DNA from: Winogradskyella alexanderae
GTDB lineage: Bacteria; Bacteroidota; Bacteroidia; Flavobacteriales; Flavobacteriaceae
DNA: 64,000 nt
Assembly (NCBI RefSeq): GCF_020166335.1
Contig: NZ_JAIUJR010000001.1
Coordinates: 124,001 to 188,000, forward strand
Direction: 5' to 3'
A program made the translations under genes and the position numbers. A model generated the notes under the pieces. That model saw only the letters and a program-made list of their open reading frames with translations. It ran no database searches and was not told the origin of the DNA. The first letter of the stretch is position 1. Each line of letters begins with the position of its first letter. Shown here in pieces: positions 46,717 to 56,593 of this stretch.

Positions 46717-49700
46717 GTGGGCAAAACCCTTATCTCACAACCCTTTTCACAGACTTTGCAAGTGCAAAATCTGCAGAAAGCTACTGCCCAGTCCAAAAAT
46801 TACATATACTTAAAGGGTTTAGTTGGCTCTTCATTATCAATTGTTGTAGCCGAAGTTTTTAAAACCTCGGAAAAACCGTTTTTGTTGGTTTTTGATGATA
46901 AAGAAGAAGCTGCTTATTACCTTAATGATTTAGAACAGCTCATTAATGATAAAGATGTTTTGTTTTATCCCGGAAGCTATCGCAGACCATACCAAATTGA
47001 AGAGACCAACAATGCCAATGTTTTACTTAGAGCTGAAGTTTTAAACAGAATAAACTCGCGTAAAAAACCTGCAATAATTGTAACCTATCCCGATGCATTG
47101 TTCGAAAAGGTTATAACCAAAAAGGAACTCGAAAAGAACACGCTGAAAATAGCAGTAGGAAACGAATTGAGTATAGAATTTGTAAATGAGATATTGTTTG
47201 AGTATAACTTTAAACGTGTCGATTTTGTAACAGAACCTGGAGAGTTTTCTGTAAGAGGAGGAATTGTTGATGTCTTTTCTTTTTCTCACGACGAGCCTTA
47301 CCGTATCGAATTTTTTGGCGATGAAGTTGACAGCATTAGAACTTTTGATGTCGAAACTCAATTATCCACAGAGCGTATAAAAAAGGTTAGTATTATTCCT
47401 AATGTTGCCAATAAGTTTATAGAAGAAAAACGTGAGAGTTTTTTGAAATACATCTCTTCAAAAACCATTGTATTTTCAAAAAACAGTGACCTTATTTTCT
47501 CAACAATTGATGATTTTTATGCAAAAGCGGTAGAGGCTTTCAAAGCACTTTCATCCGAGATAAAACATGCCTCGCCTTCAGAATTATTTTGTGATTCAAA
47601 ATTGCTTAAACAACAATTTATTGACTATAATCTCATAGAATTTGGCAATACCTCATATTTCAATGGGGATTTAATAGAATTTCAGACAAAACCTCAACCA
47701 GCATTTAACAAGCATTTTAACTTGCTAATTGAAGATTTAAATGAAAATCATAACAATGGTATTACCAATTATATTGCGTGTGTTAGCGAGCAACAAGCAA
47801 AGCGCTTTCATGATATTTTTGATGATGCCGAAGAATACGTACATTATAATACTGTTGTTATTTCACTTTATGAAGGCTTTATAGACGAGCAACAAAAGAT
47901 TGCGGTTTATACCGACCATCAAATCTTTGACCGCTATCACAAATTTCATCTAAAGAATGGCTATGCCAAAAAGCAAGCAATTACATTAAAGGAACTAACC
48001 AATCTGGAAATTGGTGACTACGTAACACACATTGACCACGGTATTGGGAAATTTGGAGGGCTCCAAAAAATAATGGTTGAAGGCAAAAAACAAGAGGCAA
48101 TAAAACTTGTTTATGGCGAACGTGATATTCTATATCTGAGCATACATTCTCTACATAAAATTACCAAGTTCAACGGAAAAGACGGCAAGCCACCAAAAAT
48201 ATACAAGCTTGGTAGCAAGGCTTGGAAAAATCTAAAACAAAAAACCAAATCCCGTGTTAAGGAAATTGCCTTTAACCTCATAAAACTCTATGCTAAACGA
48301 AAACTGAAAAAGGGATTTCAGTATGCTCCAGATAGCTATTTACAGCACGAACTTGAAGCTTCTTTTATTTATGAAGACACGCCAGATCAAGTAAGCTCAA
48401 CACAAGACATAAAAAATGATATGGAAAGTGAACGTCCTATGGACCGCTTGGTTTGTGGTGACGTCGGGTTCGGGAAAACCGAAGTCGCTATTAGAGCAGC
48501 TTTTAAAGCTGTAGATAATGGCAAACAAGTGGCTGTTTTAGTACCAACAACCATTCTTGCCTATCAACATTTCAGAACCTTTAAAGAGCGTTTGCAAGAT
48601 TTTCCTGTTACCGTTGAATATATAAATAGATTCAGAACTGCAAAGCAAAAACGTGAAACCTTAGAAGGTTTGGAAAAGGGCAGTGTTGATATTGTTATAG
48701 GTACTCATCAGCTTGCCAACAAAACGGTAAAATTTAAAGATCTAGGATTACTCATTGTAGATGAAGAACAAAAATTTGGTGTGGCGGTAAAAGAAAAACT
48801 TAAGACAATTAAAGAGAATGTAGATGTATTGACACTTACGGCAACTCCCATTCCGCGCACCTTGCAGTTTAGCCTAATGGCCGCACGAGATTTATCGGTA
48901 ATTACAACACCTCCACCAAATCGATATCCCATAGAAAGCCATGTCATTAGGTTTAACGAAGAGACAATCCGTGATGCTATAAGTTATGAAATTCAACGTG
49001 GTGGACAAGTCTTTTTTATTCATAATCGAATCGAAAATATTAAGGAGGTAGCCGGCATGATTCAACGACTTGTCCCAGATGCGAAAATAGGTATTGGACA
49101 TGGACAACTCGACGGAAAAAAACTTGAAGAGCTCATGCTCGCATTCATGAATGGTGAGTTTGATGTCCTAGTAAGTACAACTATTGTTGAGAGTGGTCTC
49201 GATGTACCAAATGCCAACACCATATTTATTAATAATGCTAACAATTTTGGATTGAGTGATTTGCACCAAATGCGCGGACGAGTTGGCAGAAGTAATAAAA
49301 AAGCCTTTTGTTACTTTATAACACCAGAGTACTCCGCAATGACAGCAGATGCCAGAAAACGGATTACCGCACTAGAACAGTTTACTGAACTCGGGAGTGG
49401 TTTTAATATCGCGATGAAGGATTTGGAAATAAGGGGTGCAGGTGATCTCTTAGGTGGTGAACAAAGTGGATTTATCAATGATATTGGATTTGATACCTAT
49501 CAAAAAATCCTCAATGAGGCAATCGAAGAATTAAAAGAAACTGAATTTTCAGATTTATATAAAGATGATGGTAAGCCAAAACAATACGTTAAGGACATTA
49601 CTATAGATACTGATTTTGAACTTCTTTTTCCTGATGACTATGTAAATAATATAACCGAACGTCTAAATCTTTACACAAAACTTAATGACATTAAAACCGA

Positions 49701-50052
49701 AGAGGAGCTTATTAAGTTTGAAGCCGAAATTGTAGACAGGTTTGGTGAAATGCCAATACAAGTTTTAGATTTATTTGATAGTGTGCGTTTAAAATGGGTC
49801 GCCATTAAAATGGGTATAGAAAAACTCATAATGAAAAAAGGACGTTTAATTGGCTATTTTATTCAAGACCAGAATAGTAAATTTTACCAAAGTGATGCCT
49901 TTACAAATGTGTTACAATTCGTTCAGCTCAATGTTGGAAAATGCAAAATGAAGGAAAAACAAACTAGAAACGGTTTGCGACTGCTCATTACATTTGAAAA
50001 AATTAAGTCCGTTAAACAAGCACTTGAAGCTCTTTCTAAAATAAATGAGTAA
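46717..50052 (+). CDS. mfd: Transcription-repair coupling factor Mfd
   Basis: 1111 residues from a GTG start (no upstream start after the in-frame TAA at 46711). It removes stalled RNA polymerase and recruits UvrA. UvrB-like N-terminal domain (about 20-330), CarD-like RNA polymerase interaction domain (about 430-490, VTHIDHGIGKFGG), superfamily 2 helicase with Walker A GDVGFGKTEVA (about 582-592) and DEEQ box (about 682-685), TATPIPRTLQF, QMRGRVGR and a C-terminal D7 domain (about 960-1090). The EamA gene begins inside its last codons (8-base overlap). Confidence 0.97.
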   Translation: MGKTLISQPFSQTLQVQNLQKATAQSKNYIYLKGLVGSSLSIVVAEVFKTSEKPFLLVFDDKEEAAYYLNDLEQLINDKDVLFYPGSYRRPYQIEETNNANVLLRAEVLNRINSRKKPAIIVTYPDALFEKVITKKELEKNTLKIAVGNELSIEFVNEILFEYNFKRVDFVTEPGEFSVRGGIVDVFSFSHDEPYRIEFFGDEVDSIRTFDVETQLSTERIKKVSIIPNVANKFIEEKRESFLKYISSKTIVFSKNSDLIFSTIDDFYAKAVEAFKALSSEIKHASPSELFCDSKLLKQQFIDYNLIEFGNTSYFNGDLIEFQTKPQPAFNKHFNLLIEDLNENHNNGITNYIACVSEQQAKRFHDIFDDAEEYVHYNTVVISLYEGFIDEQQKIAVYTDHQIFDRYHKFHLKNGYAKKQAITLKELTNLEIGDYVTHIDHGIGKFGGLQKIMVEGKKQEAIKLVYGERDILYLSIHSLHKITKFNGKDGKPPKIYKLGSKAWKNLKQKTKSRVKEIAFNLIKLYAKRKLKKGFQYAPDSYLQHELEASFIYEDTPDQVSSTQDIKNDMESERPMDRLVCGDVGFGKTEVAIRAAFKAVDNGKQVAVLVPTTILAYQHFRTFKERLQDFPVTVEYINRFRTAKQKRETLEGLEKGSVDIVIGTHQLANKTVKFKDLGLLIVDEEQKFGVAVKEKLKTIKENVDVLTLTATPIPRTLQFSLMAARDLSVITTPPPNRYPIESHVIRFNEETIRDAISYEIQRGGQVFFIHNRIENIKEVAGMIQRLVPDAKIGIGHGQLDGKKLEELMLAFMNGEFDVLVSTTIVESGLDVPNANTIFINNANNFGLSDLHQMRGRVGRSNKKAFCYFITPEYSAMTADARKRITALEQFTELGSGFNIAMKDLEIRGAGDLLGGEQSGFINDIGFDTYQKILNEAIEELKETEFSDLYKDDGKPKQYVKDITIDTDFELLFPDDYVNNITERLNLYTKLNDIKTEEELIKFEAEIVDRFGEMPIQVLDLFDSVRLKWVAIKMGIEKLIMKKGRLIGYFIQDQNSKFYQSDAFTNVLQFVQLNVGKCKMKEKQTRNGLRLLITFEKIKSVKQALEALSKINE

Positions 50053-50908
50053 TAAAAGTCATTATAACCATTTAATGTGGTTGACAATAGCTACAATTTT
50101 TATCAGTACCTCTGGCGCCCTTGGTAAATTTATTGACCTTCCTACACCTGTAGTTATATGGTGGCGCTCGGCAATTGCAAGCGTATTCTTGTTAGTTTTT
50201 TGTTTAGCAAAAAAAGTAGATTTAAAAATAAACAGTGGTAGAGATAGGTGGACCTTCTTTCTAGCCTCAGTTTTCATGGGTGCCCACTGGATAACATATT
50301 TTTACGCTCTTAAACTTTCAAACGTAGCCCTCGGTATGCTATCGTTATTCACATTTCCAGTAATCATTGCACTTTTAGAACCAATCTTTACAAGAATTAA
50401 GTTTGATCCCATACACATTGTTTTAGGCGTAATCGTGCTTATTGGTGTCTACATTTTAGCCCCAGAATTCAATCTAAAAAGTTCAGATCTGCAAGGTATC
50501 TTACTGGGAATACTTTCTGCTGTGTGTTATGCCATAAGAATATTGATACTTAAAAACCACGCTTCAAACTACAATGGAACTATGCTAATGTTCTATCAAG
50601 TTGCCATATTGAGCATTATACTAATACCTGGTTTAATTGTATTTGACGGATCAAATATAGAAACCCAATACCCATTTGTGTTGTTGCTGGGTTTATTAAC
50701 CACTGCAGTAGGTCACACCCTTTTTGTAAATAGTCTTAAGTATTTTAAAGCAAGTACAGCAAGCATTATAGGTAGTGCACAACCTGTCTTTGGCATAATT
50801 ATAGCCTATTTTTTCTTGAATGAAATACCAACATTACATACATTTGTTGGAGGCTCATTTATACTTACAACAGTTTTTATCGAAAGCATACGTTCTAGAA
50901 AATCTTAA
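50045..50908 (+). CDS. EamA/DMT family transporter
   Basis: 287 residues, ten hydrophobic helices arranged as two EamA halves (about 8-136 and 150-280). Motifs typical of the drug/metabolite transporter family: WWRSAIASVFLL (about 39-50), SNVALGMLSLFTFPVII and STASIIGSAQPVFGII (about 237-252). Substrate cannot be read. Overlaps the end of mfd by 8 bases, so translated from the same message. Confidence 0.9.
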   Translation: MSNKSHYNHLMWLTIATIFISTSGALGKFIDLPTPVVIWWRSAIASVFLLVFCLAKKVDLKINSGRDRWTFFLASVFMGAHWITYFYALKLSNVALGMLSLFTFPVIIALLEPIFTRIKFDPIHIVLGVIVLIGVYILAPEFNLKSSDLQGILLGILSAVCYAIRILILKNHASNYNGTMLMFYQVAILSIILIPGLIVFDGSNIETQYPFVLLLGLLTTAVGHTLFVNSLKYFKASTASIIGSAQPVFGIIIAYFFLNEIPTLHTFVGGSFILTTVFIESIRSRKS

Positions 50909-50965
50909 TAAACTCAAAAATTGGCGTAATTATTGAAGCTTTTATGCAGTTAACAATTTCACAAT

Positions 50966-52270
50966 ATGAAAAAATTAGTTCTTGTTTTGCTCCTTTTACC
51001 GTTAATGGGACATTCGCAAAGTGTTTCTGGAACCTTTTCGCCTTCTAGCGATTTTACCTATGCCTTTCTATACAAGGCCACACCTGAAGGTGCAGACTAT
51101 GTAAATAGAGGAAAACTTGACAGTTTGGGATATTTTGAAATTGCGTTAGATGAATCTGTATCTCCAGGGATTTATAAGATCGTTTATGCCATTCCGCCAG
51201 AAGAAAATAATTTCGATTTCATTTATGATGGTAAGGAGTCTGTTAATTTTAATTTTAGTCGTGATAATGGTGTAGAATTTAAATCCTCAGATGAAAACAA
51301 ACTTTGGAATTCATACTTAAAAAGTATGGAAATGGTTAATAGAACCATTAGTAATTATTACTCTAAAGGTGTGAGGGACGAGGAAGGTTTTAAAGGGATT
51401 TTTAAAACATTGAAAGACACTCAAGAAGGTTACGAAAAATTAGCCGACGATAAAATGGTATCTTCCTTTATAATTGCAAATAGACCCTACATCCCTAAAG
51501 CATATGAAGATGTAAGTACCTATTCTATAAATCTCAAGGAGCATTTCTTAAACCAGATTAATTTTAATGATTATCTATTACAAAGTTCCTCATTTCTTGT
51601 GGACCGAATTAATGCCTATGTTTTTAATATGGTACAAAATCCCAATGACGAGACTCTTAAGAAACACGTCGATGAAGTTGCAGAAGCCATTGGCAGTGGA
51701 GCTGATGAGATTAAAACCATACTATTAGAAGTATTATGGCAACGCTTTGTTAGCCAAGATAACCACACATTAGCAAATTACTTGGCAGATTCATATTTAC
51801 TGGATTTAGCAAATGAAACAGGCAGAATAGTATTAGCAGAAACCTTAATATCCTACAAAAATACCTCTGTTGGTACGTTAGCACCTGACTTTGAAATAAG
51901 CTCTACAGAGAGTACCACAACCCTTCATAATCTTGAGGGGTCTGAGTATTATTTATTGGTCTTTTGGAGTAGTGGTTGTGGGCATTGCCTAAATGAATTG
52001 CCTAAAGTAAACGCGCTAGTTTCAAATATGTCAAATATTCGAGTGGTAGCTTTTGGGTTAGAAGATAATCCTATGGATTGGACGGAAGAAATAAAAAAGT
52101 ATCCGGGTTTTACACATACTATTGGCCTTGGCAAATGGGATAATCCAACAGTAAAAACCTATGGGATAGCCGCTACACCAATGTATTTTTTACTCTCAAA
52201 AGATAAAATTATCATGTCAAAACCATATGCATTTGAGGATTTAGAAGTACTAATAAATAATCTTAAATAA
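50966..52270 (+). CDS. TlpA-like thioredoxin-domain protein with DUF4369-type N-terminus
   Basis: 434 residues with a signal peptide (ending MGHSQ). An N-terminal beta domain (about 19-95, DUF4369-like), a helical middle (about 100-300) and a C-terminal thioredoxin-like domain with active site WSSGCGHCLNELP (CGHC about 337-340) and the cis-Pro in ATPMYFL. Exported disulfide reductase or thiol peroxidase-type protein, perhaps for cytochrome maturation or envelope redox repair. A single gene. Confidence 0.9.
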   Translation: MKKLVLVLLLLPLMGHSQSVSGTFSPSSDFTYAFLYKATPEGADYVNRGKLDSLGYFEIALDESVSPGIYKIVYAIPPEENNFDFIYDGKESVNFNFSRDNGVEFKSSDENKLWNSYLKSMEMVNRTISNYYSKGVRDEEGFKGIFKTLKDTQEGYEKLADDKMVSSFIIANRPYIPKAYEDVSTYSINLKEHFLNQINFNDYLLQSSSFLVDRINAYVFNMVQNPNDETLKKHVDEVAEAIGSGADEIKTILLEVLWQRFVSQDNHTLANYLADSYLLDLANETGRIVLAETLISYKNTSVGTLAPDFEISSTESTTTLHNLEGSEYYLLVFWSSGCGHCLNELPKVNALVSNMSNIRVVAFGLEDNPMDWTEEIKKYPGFTHTIGLGKWDNPTVKTYGIAATPMYFLLSKDKIIMSKPYAFEDLEVLINNLK

Positions 52271-52309
52271 AAAAACGCTCAGTAAAGCAAGCACTTTATC
52301 TGAGCGTTC
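52269..52309 (-). terminator. Terminator of the duplicated-domain lipoprotein gene
   Basis: Stem AACGCTCAG/CTGAGCGTT, extended by TAAAG/CTTTA; the minus strand ends in a T-run of seven. Weaker on the plus strand. Confidence 0.8.
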
Positions 52310-52333
52310 TGAAACTAAATAACCAACCAAAAT

Positions 52334-53278
52334 TTAGCTTCTTTTATTTTCCCTCGGGTTATCTACCTTAATGGTCTTTTGTTTACGTTTCTTCGGTTTA
52401 TCAAACTCTTCAATTACTTTCCCTGAAGTATCAGAACTTCTAAAATACGGTATATAGCCACGTCCTTCAAACTCATAAATCGTTCCCGAACTCGGATGAA
52501 GTAACTCAATTGTTCTATCATTGATAACGCTTAGCTCAAAGAATTCATTGTCAAAGAAATCATAATCTAACGTTAAAGTTTTTAGATAGATATTACCCGA
52601 CACGTCACCTACGCCATATATCCCTGTATAATCCCAGTAAATGTTTGCAGGATCCAAAATAGTTATATCCTGCGAGCTCCTAAAGGTAGAATCATTACCA
52701 CCAGACAAAAATTGAAGATAATTTTCGTTGTCAAACTCATTTAAAGTCCCAAATTCACTCGTAAATACTTTCTCCCATGCCTCATATTCTTGGAGGAAAT
52801 AATGAATGTTATCATAGAAGATAAAATCATAATCAAAATTATTTCTTTGAAATCCTCTTAGAAAATAAGAGGTGTCATTGAATGGATTATAAAGCTCAAT
52901 GGTATTATTATTTATTTGAAAAACATCAAAACTTTCAATGCCATCAATTATATGATCTACATCCAAAATCATATCATAAGCTACATAGTTTCCTATTGGA
53001 ACACCAAACCCGTTCCCTTGTGATCCAAAATCAACAAGATTGTTATTAGCGAAAAGCGTTCCATTTCTAAAAGAAATCGTAAATGCTATTTGGAGAAAAG
53101 GTGTTTCACCAAACCCTTGTGTCTGATTTATATCTACATACCATAACTCATAAGAACGCAATAGTTGATCTAAAGACACTCCTGGATTATTGTCTACAAT
53201 TACTACCTCATCTGTATAACAAGAAGTAAATAAAGTTGCACTTAATGCAAAACCTAAAAGTAATTTCAATGTCTTCAT
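52334..53278 (-). CDS. Lipoprotein with an internally duplicated domain
   Basis: 314 residues. Lipobox near residue 20 (LFTSC). The mature part holds two copies of a unit of about 130 residues: copy 1 (about 38-150) SYELWYVDI...IELYNPFNDTSYFLRGF and copy 2 (about 165-278) EYEAWEKVF...IELLHPSSGTIYEFEGR share the order of aromatic residues and an IEL..P motif. The tail is very basic (KPKKRKQKT). I recall flavobacterial relatives labelled nicotinate mononucleotide adenylyltransferase, which nothing in this sequence supports. Function unknown. Confidence 0.8.
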   Translation of the reverse strand: MKTLKLLLGFALSATLFTSCYTDEVVIVDNNPGVSLDQLLRSYELWYVDINQTQGFGETPFLQIAFTISFRNGTLFANNNLVDFGSQGNGFGVPIGNYVAYDMILDVDHIIDGIESFDVFQINNNTIELYNPFNDTSYFLRGFQRNNFDYDFIFYDNIHYFLQEYEAWEKVFTSEFGTLNEFDNENYLQFLSGGNDSTFRSSQDITILDPANIYWDYTGIYGVGDVSGNIYLKTLTLDYDFFDNEFFELSVINDRTIELLHPSSGTIYEFEGRGYIPYFRSSDTSGKVIEEFDKPKKRKQKTIKVDNPRENKRS

Positions 53279-53445
53279 AATTCAACGGTTTTAAAGGTTA
53301 TCAATTCTCTAAATCCAAAACCTGTGCCAAAAATTAATTTTTATTTGTTGTTCTAGCTCTACATTCTTGTTAACACCAGTAATTATATAGGTTTGTGGCC
53401 TCCAGGATTCTATGTATGCAACTCTAATCTTCTTGATATTTTGTG

Positions 53446-53453
53446 TATTTTTG
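53446..53453 (+). promoter_or_regulatory. -7 box TATTTTTG of gpsA
   Basis: Perfect TAnnTTTG, 24 bases upstream of ATG 53478. Confidence 0.55.
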
Positions 53454-53477
53454 AATGCTAAAAATTGTTATAATTAA

Positions 53478-54479
53478 ATGGGCAACACCACAAAATATGC
53501 TGTATTTGGAGCAGGTTCTTGGGCTACAGCTATAGTAAAAATGCTTAGTGAAAATTTGGATGAAGTGGGTTGGTATATGCGCAGTGTTTATACAAAGGAG
53601 CATCTATTAAAAGAACAACATAATCCCAGTTACCTAAGTTCGGTAGAATTTCATACCAATCAATTAATATTAAGTAATGATATCAACGAAATGGCAGACT
53701 GGGCAGATGTATTGATATTTGCTATTCCATCAGCTTTTATGCATTCAGAGCTTGAAAAACTATCTGCTGATATCAGTAAAAAAACTATTGTCTCGGCAGT
53801 AAAAGGTATTATCCCAGAATCTGGATTATTGGTTGGTGAGCATTTTCATGATATTTTCAACATTCCATTTGAACAAATTGCCGTAATTGCTGGACCTTGC
53901 CATGCGGAAGAAGTAGCCCTAGAGCGGCTGTCCTATTTAACCATTTCTTGCGCTGACCCTAACAGAGCACAATCCATTGCCAATAATTTGTCTAGTCACT
54001 ATATAAAAACAAAAATAAGTGATGATATTATTGGCGTAGAATATGCGGTAATGCTTAAAAACATTTACGCTATTGCCGCTGGTATTGCTCATGGACTAGG
54101 ATATGGTGATAATTTTCAAAGTGTATTAATGAGCAATGCCATCAGGGAAATGAAGCGCTTTATAAAGAAGATGCATAAAATGAAACGCAACATTAACAAT
54201 TCGGCTTACCTAGGAGATTTGCTTGTAACTGGCTATTCTGTTTTTTCTCGTAACCGGATGTTTGGCAATATGATTGGGAAGGGTTATACCGTAAAATCTG
54301 CAATGATGGAAATGAATATGGTGGCCGAAGGCTATTATGCTACAAAAAGTGCTAGGTTGCTCAATGAAAAAAATAAGAAAAAAACGAGACTTCCAATTAT
54401 TAACGCCGTTTACGATATACTTTACGAAAATAAAGATCCAAAAACCGTATTTAAGAAATTAACCGATAAATTGGACTAA
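53478..54479 (+). CDS. gpsA: Glycerol-3-phosphate dehydrogenase (NAD(P)+)
   Basis: 333 residues. Reduces dihydroxyacetone phosphate to sn-glycerol 3-phosphate for phospholipid synthesis. NAD-binding GAGSWATA (about 11-18), VSAVKGIIPESG (about 110-121, catalytic Lys region) and the second Lys in MLKNIYAIAAG (about 194-204) are present. It is convergent with a small unnamed gene only two bases away. Confidence 0.95.
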   Translation: MGNTTKYAVFGAGSWATAIVKMLSENLDEVGWYMRSVYTKEHLLKEQHNPSYLSSVEFHTNQLILSNDINEMADWADVLIFAIPSAFMHSELEKLSADISKKTIVSAVKGIIPESGLLVGEHFHDIFNIPFEQIAVIAGPCHAEEVALERLSYLTISCADPNRAQSIANNLSSHYIKTKISDDIIGVEYAVMLKNIYAIAAGIAHGLGYGDNFQSVLMSNAIREMKRFIKKMHKMKRNINNSAYLGDLLVTGYSVFSRNRMFGNMIGKGYTVKSAMMEMNMVAEGYYATKSARLLNEKNKKKTRLPIINAVYDILYENKDPKTVFKKLTDKLD

Positions 54480-54481
54480 AT

Positions 54482-54877
54482 TTATTTTGCCAAAACCCCT
54501 TTAGAATTCATTAATGGTAGTTGTTGAAATGCTTTTGAATTAATGGTGTTCTTCCTAAACACATAAGTCTTATCAAACATTTTGTTGCTTTTGAAATAAG
54601 TGACTTTAAATTCATTGTTTAACTCTAATACAGCTTCTTGCAAGTATTCAATTTTGGCAAAGCTTCTTTTAGGAAGATGCTCAAGTCTGTGCCGCATTGC
54701 TGGTGTTTGTTTTTTTTGATTATACCCCTTTGATACAATAAGTACCATCTCCAAATCTTCATCTGAATTATTAATGATGTAGGCATTCCAATCCAATGTG
54801 TGATATTCAAGGTTTTTTTCATGTATTACCGCAACATAGACATCCTTAACGTCCGGGATTTCGATATCACTTCTCAT
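54482..54877 (-). CDS. Conserved flavobacterial protein of unknown function (131 residues)
   Basis: 131 residues, cytoplasmic, no signal peptide. Beta-rich with WNAYIINNSDEDLEMVLIVSKGY (in parts, about 25-47) and a C-terminal tail ending in FQQLPLMNSKGVLAK. Similar short proteins are common in Flavobacteriaceae, sometimes mislabelled as phenylalanyl-tRNA synthetase fragments because of a nearby pheS. A consensus -7 box precedes it. No function can be assigned. Confidence 0.8.
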   Translation of the reverse strand: MRSDIEIPDVKDVYVAVIHEKNLEYHTLDWNAYIINNSDEDLEMVLIVSKGYNQKKQTPAMRHRLEHLPKRSFAKIEYLQEAVLELNNEFKVTYFKSNKMFDKTYVFRKNTINSKAFQQLPLMNSKGVLAK

Positions 54878-54902
54878 ATGAAAATTTATAAATACTAATA
54901 GT

Positions 54903-54910
54903 CAAATATA
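54903..54910 (-). promoter_or_regulatory. -7 box TATATTTG of the 131-residue protein gene
   Basis: Perfect TAnnTTTG on the minus strand, 26 bases before the ATG (54877). Confidence 0.6.
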
Positions 54911-54959
54911 TGGTAAAAAATAGTTGAAGTTAAACTACTATTAACAAATTGCAAAGATG

Positions 54960-55000
54960 ACTAATATCATTATTAGTAAGTGTAATCTATATTAATTTTG
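54960..55000 (+). promoter_or_regulatory. Promoter of the pyruvate kinase-like gene with an upstream dyad
   Basis: -7 box TAATTTTG at 54993-55000. Inverted repeat ACTAATA (54960-54966)/TATTAGT (54971-54977) sits at the -33 position. ATG follows at 55039. Confidence 0.55.
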
Positions 55001-55038
55001 CAAAGCTATTCTAAGTCATACAATCATCTTCTAAAATC

Positions 55039-56586
55039 ATGGATATAACTAAATTAACTAGCGAATTAGAAACTATTTTAAATAGGCTGGAAAATTCTGA
55101 ATATGAAATTAACAACGCAGTCAAAAATATTTCGCCAAAAAATAAATTAAGTGCAAAAAATCTTCTCAGATATTTGATTGTAAGAACCTTTGATCTTAGA
55201 AAATATCATGATAATCTTTCCGATTTAGGTATTTCCTCTTTACGAACCTCTGAGGGTTATGTATACAGTAATCTGTATAATGTTGTACGTAATCTAAAAT
55301 TAATCCAGGGTATACCAATCAATAACATTGAACAATCGGTTTTACCTATTGAATTGGTCGGTTATAAAAAGAGTAAAAAATTATTAAAGAAAAACACAAA
55401 TAAACTTTTTAAACGTAAGCAGAAAAAACATTTTGCCGAGATAATGGTTACACTGCCAGAAGACGCCTCAAAAAATAGATCTATAATAAGCAAAATGGCT
55501 AATAAAGGTATGGAAATAGCCAGAATAAATCTAGGTCATGGCAATATAGAATCATGGACCCAAATGGTAAAATATATCAAAGAAATAAATAATAAAACAT
55601 CTCACAATATTAAAATTTATATGGATCTGTCAGGTCCCAAATTCAGAACGTCTAATATTGAAATTCGGGATGATAATGGTAGACTAAGGGATAAAATTAA
55701 TATCAGGAAAGAGGAACATATAGTACTGACCAAGAGAAATACAAAAGGAAAGAAATCAGTTTTTAATAAAAATGATGAACAATTAGAAAAAGGCGAAATT
55801 GGAGTTTTACTACACGAGATAATTGATGCTATCAAGGTGGGTGATCTGGTATTTTTTGATGACGGAATGATTAAAGCTAAAGCAATCGCAAAAACTAATG
55901 AAGATGTAGAACTAAAGATTATCAATTGCTATAAATCCAAACTTTCCTCCCAAAAAGGTATTAATATTCCAAACAGCAAATATGAATTGCCTGCGCTTAC
56001 TGATAAAGATATTGAATACTTACCATTTGTTTGTAAACATGCGGACCTTGTGGGATATTCATTTGTAAGAACAAAAGAGGATGTTCGGTATTTATACAAT
56101 GAGCTTAATAAATTGAACGCCGGCAATTTGGGAATTATCTTTAAAATTGAAAATGCTGAAGCTTTTGAAAATCTCCCTTCAATTTTGATAGAAGGTATGA
56201 AACGCGAGCACATTGGAGTAATGATAGCAAGAGGAGATCTTGCTGTTGAAGTTGGTTTTGAACGAATTTCTGAAATTCAAAATGAAATTTTATGGATATG
56301 TGAGGCTGCACACGTTCCTGTTATATGGGCAACTCAAGTGTTAGAAAACTTAGCGAAAACAGGAGTTCCAACTAGAGCAGAAATAAGTGATGCTACTTTA
56401 GGGGCACATGCCGAATGTATCATGCTCAATAAAGGCCCTTATATTAATAAGGCCATTAAAACTTTGGAAGATATTCTTGTTAGGATGGAAGCACATTCCT
56501 TTAAACGAAAAAACGCAATGCGTCCACTTAATATTGCTATTAAAGCAATGGACCAACTAATGGAACCTCAAGAATTATTAGTTTAA
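55039..56586 (+). CDS. Atypical pyruvate kinase-like protein: N-terminal extension, no C-terminal domain
   Basis: 515 residues. Residues 1-130 are a helical, Lys-rich N-terminal domain absent from normal pyruvate kinase. Residues about 132-490 match the A/B domains: ARINLGHG (162 R, 164 N), MDLSGPKFRT (196 D), KIEN (369-372), ARGDLA (398-402) and ATQVLE (431-436), PTRAEISDA. The C-terminal allosteric domain of about 120 residues is missing, as is the usual ET..G.YP loop (LNKGPYIN instead). Equivalents of the K+ ligands are altered (Ser76 to Gly166, Thr113 to Leu197) and Glu117 is Lys201, as in K+-independent enzymes. Active kinase, changed specificity or regulator: open. Confidence 0.85.
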   Translation: MDITKLTSELETILNRLENSEYEINNAVKNISPKNKLSAKNLLRYLIVRTFDLRKYHDNLSDLGISSLRTSEGYVYSNLYNVVRNLKLIQGIPINNIEQSVLPIELVGYKKSKKLLKKNTNKLFKRKQKKHFAEIMVTLPEDASKNRSIISKMANKGMEIARINLGHGNIESWTQMVKYIKEINNKTSHNIKIYMDLSGPKFRTSNIEIRDDNGRLRDKINIRKEEHIVLTKRNTKGKKSVFNKNDEQLEKGEIGVLLHEIIDAIKVGDLVFFDDGMIKAKAIAKTNEDVELKIINCYKSKLSSQKGINIPNSKYELPALTDKDIEYLPFVCKHADLVGYSFVRTKEDVRYLYNELNKLNAGNLGIIFKIENAEAFENLPSILIEGMKREHIGVMIARGDLAVEVGFERISEIQNEILWICEAAHVPVIWATQVLENLAKTGVPTRAEISDATLGAHAECIMLNKGPYINKAIKTLEDILVRMEAHSFKRKNAMRPLNIAIKAMDQLMEPQELLV

Positions 56587-56593
56587 TTAATAG

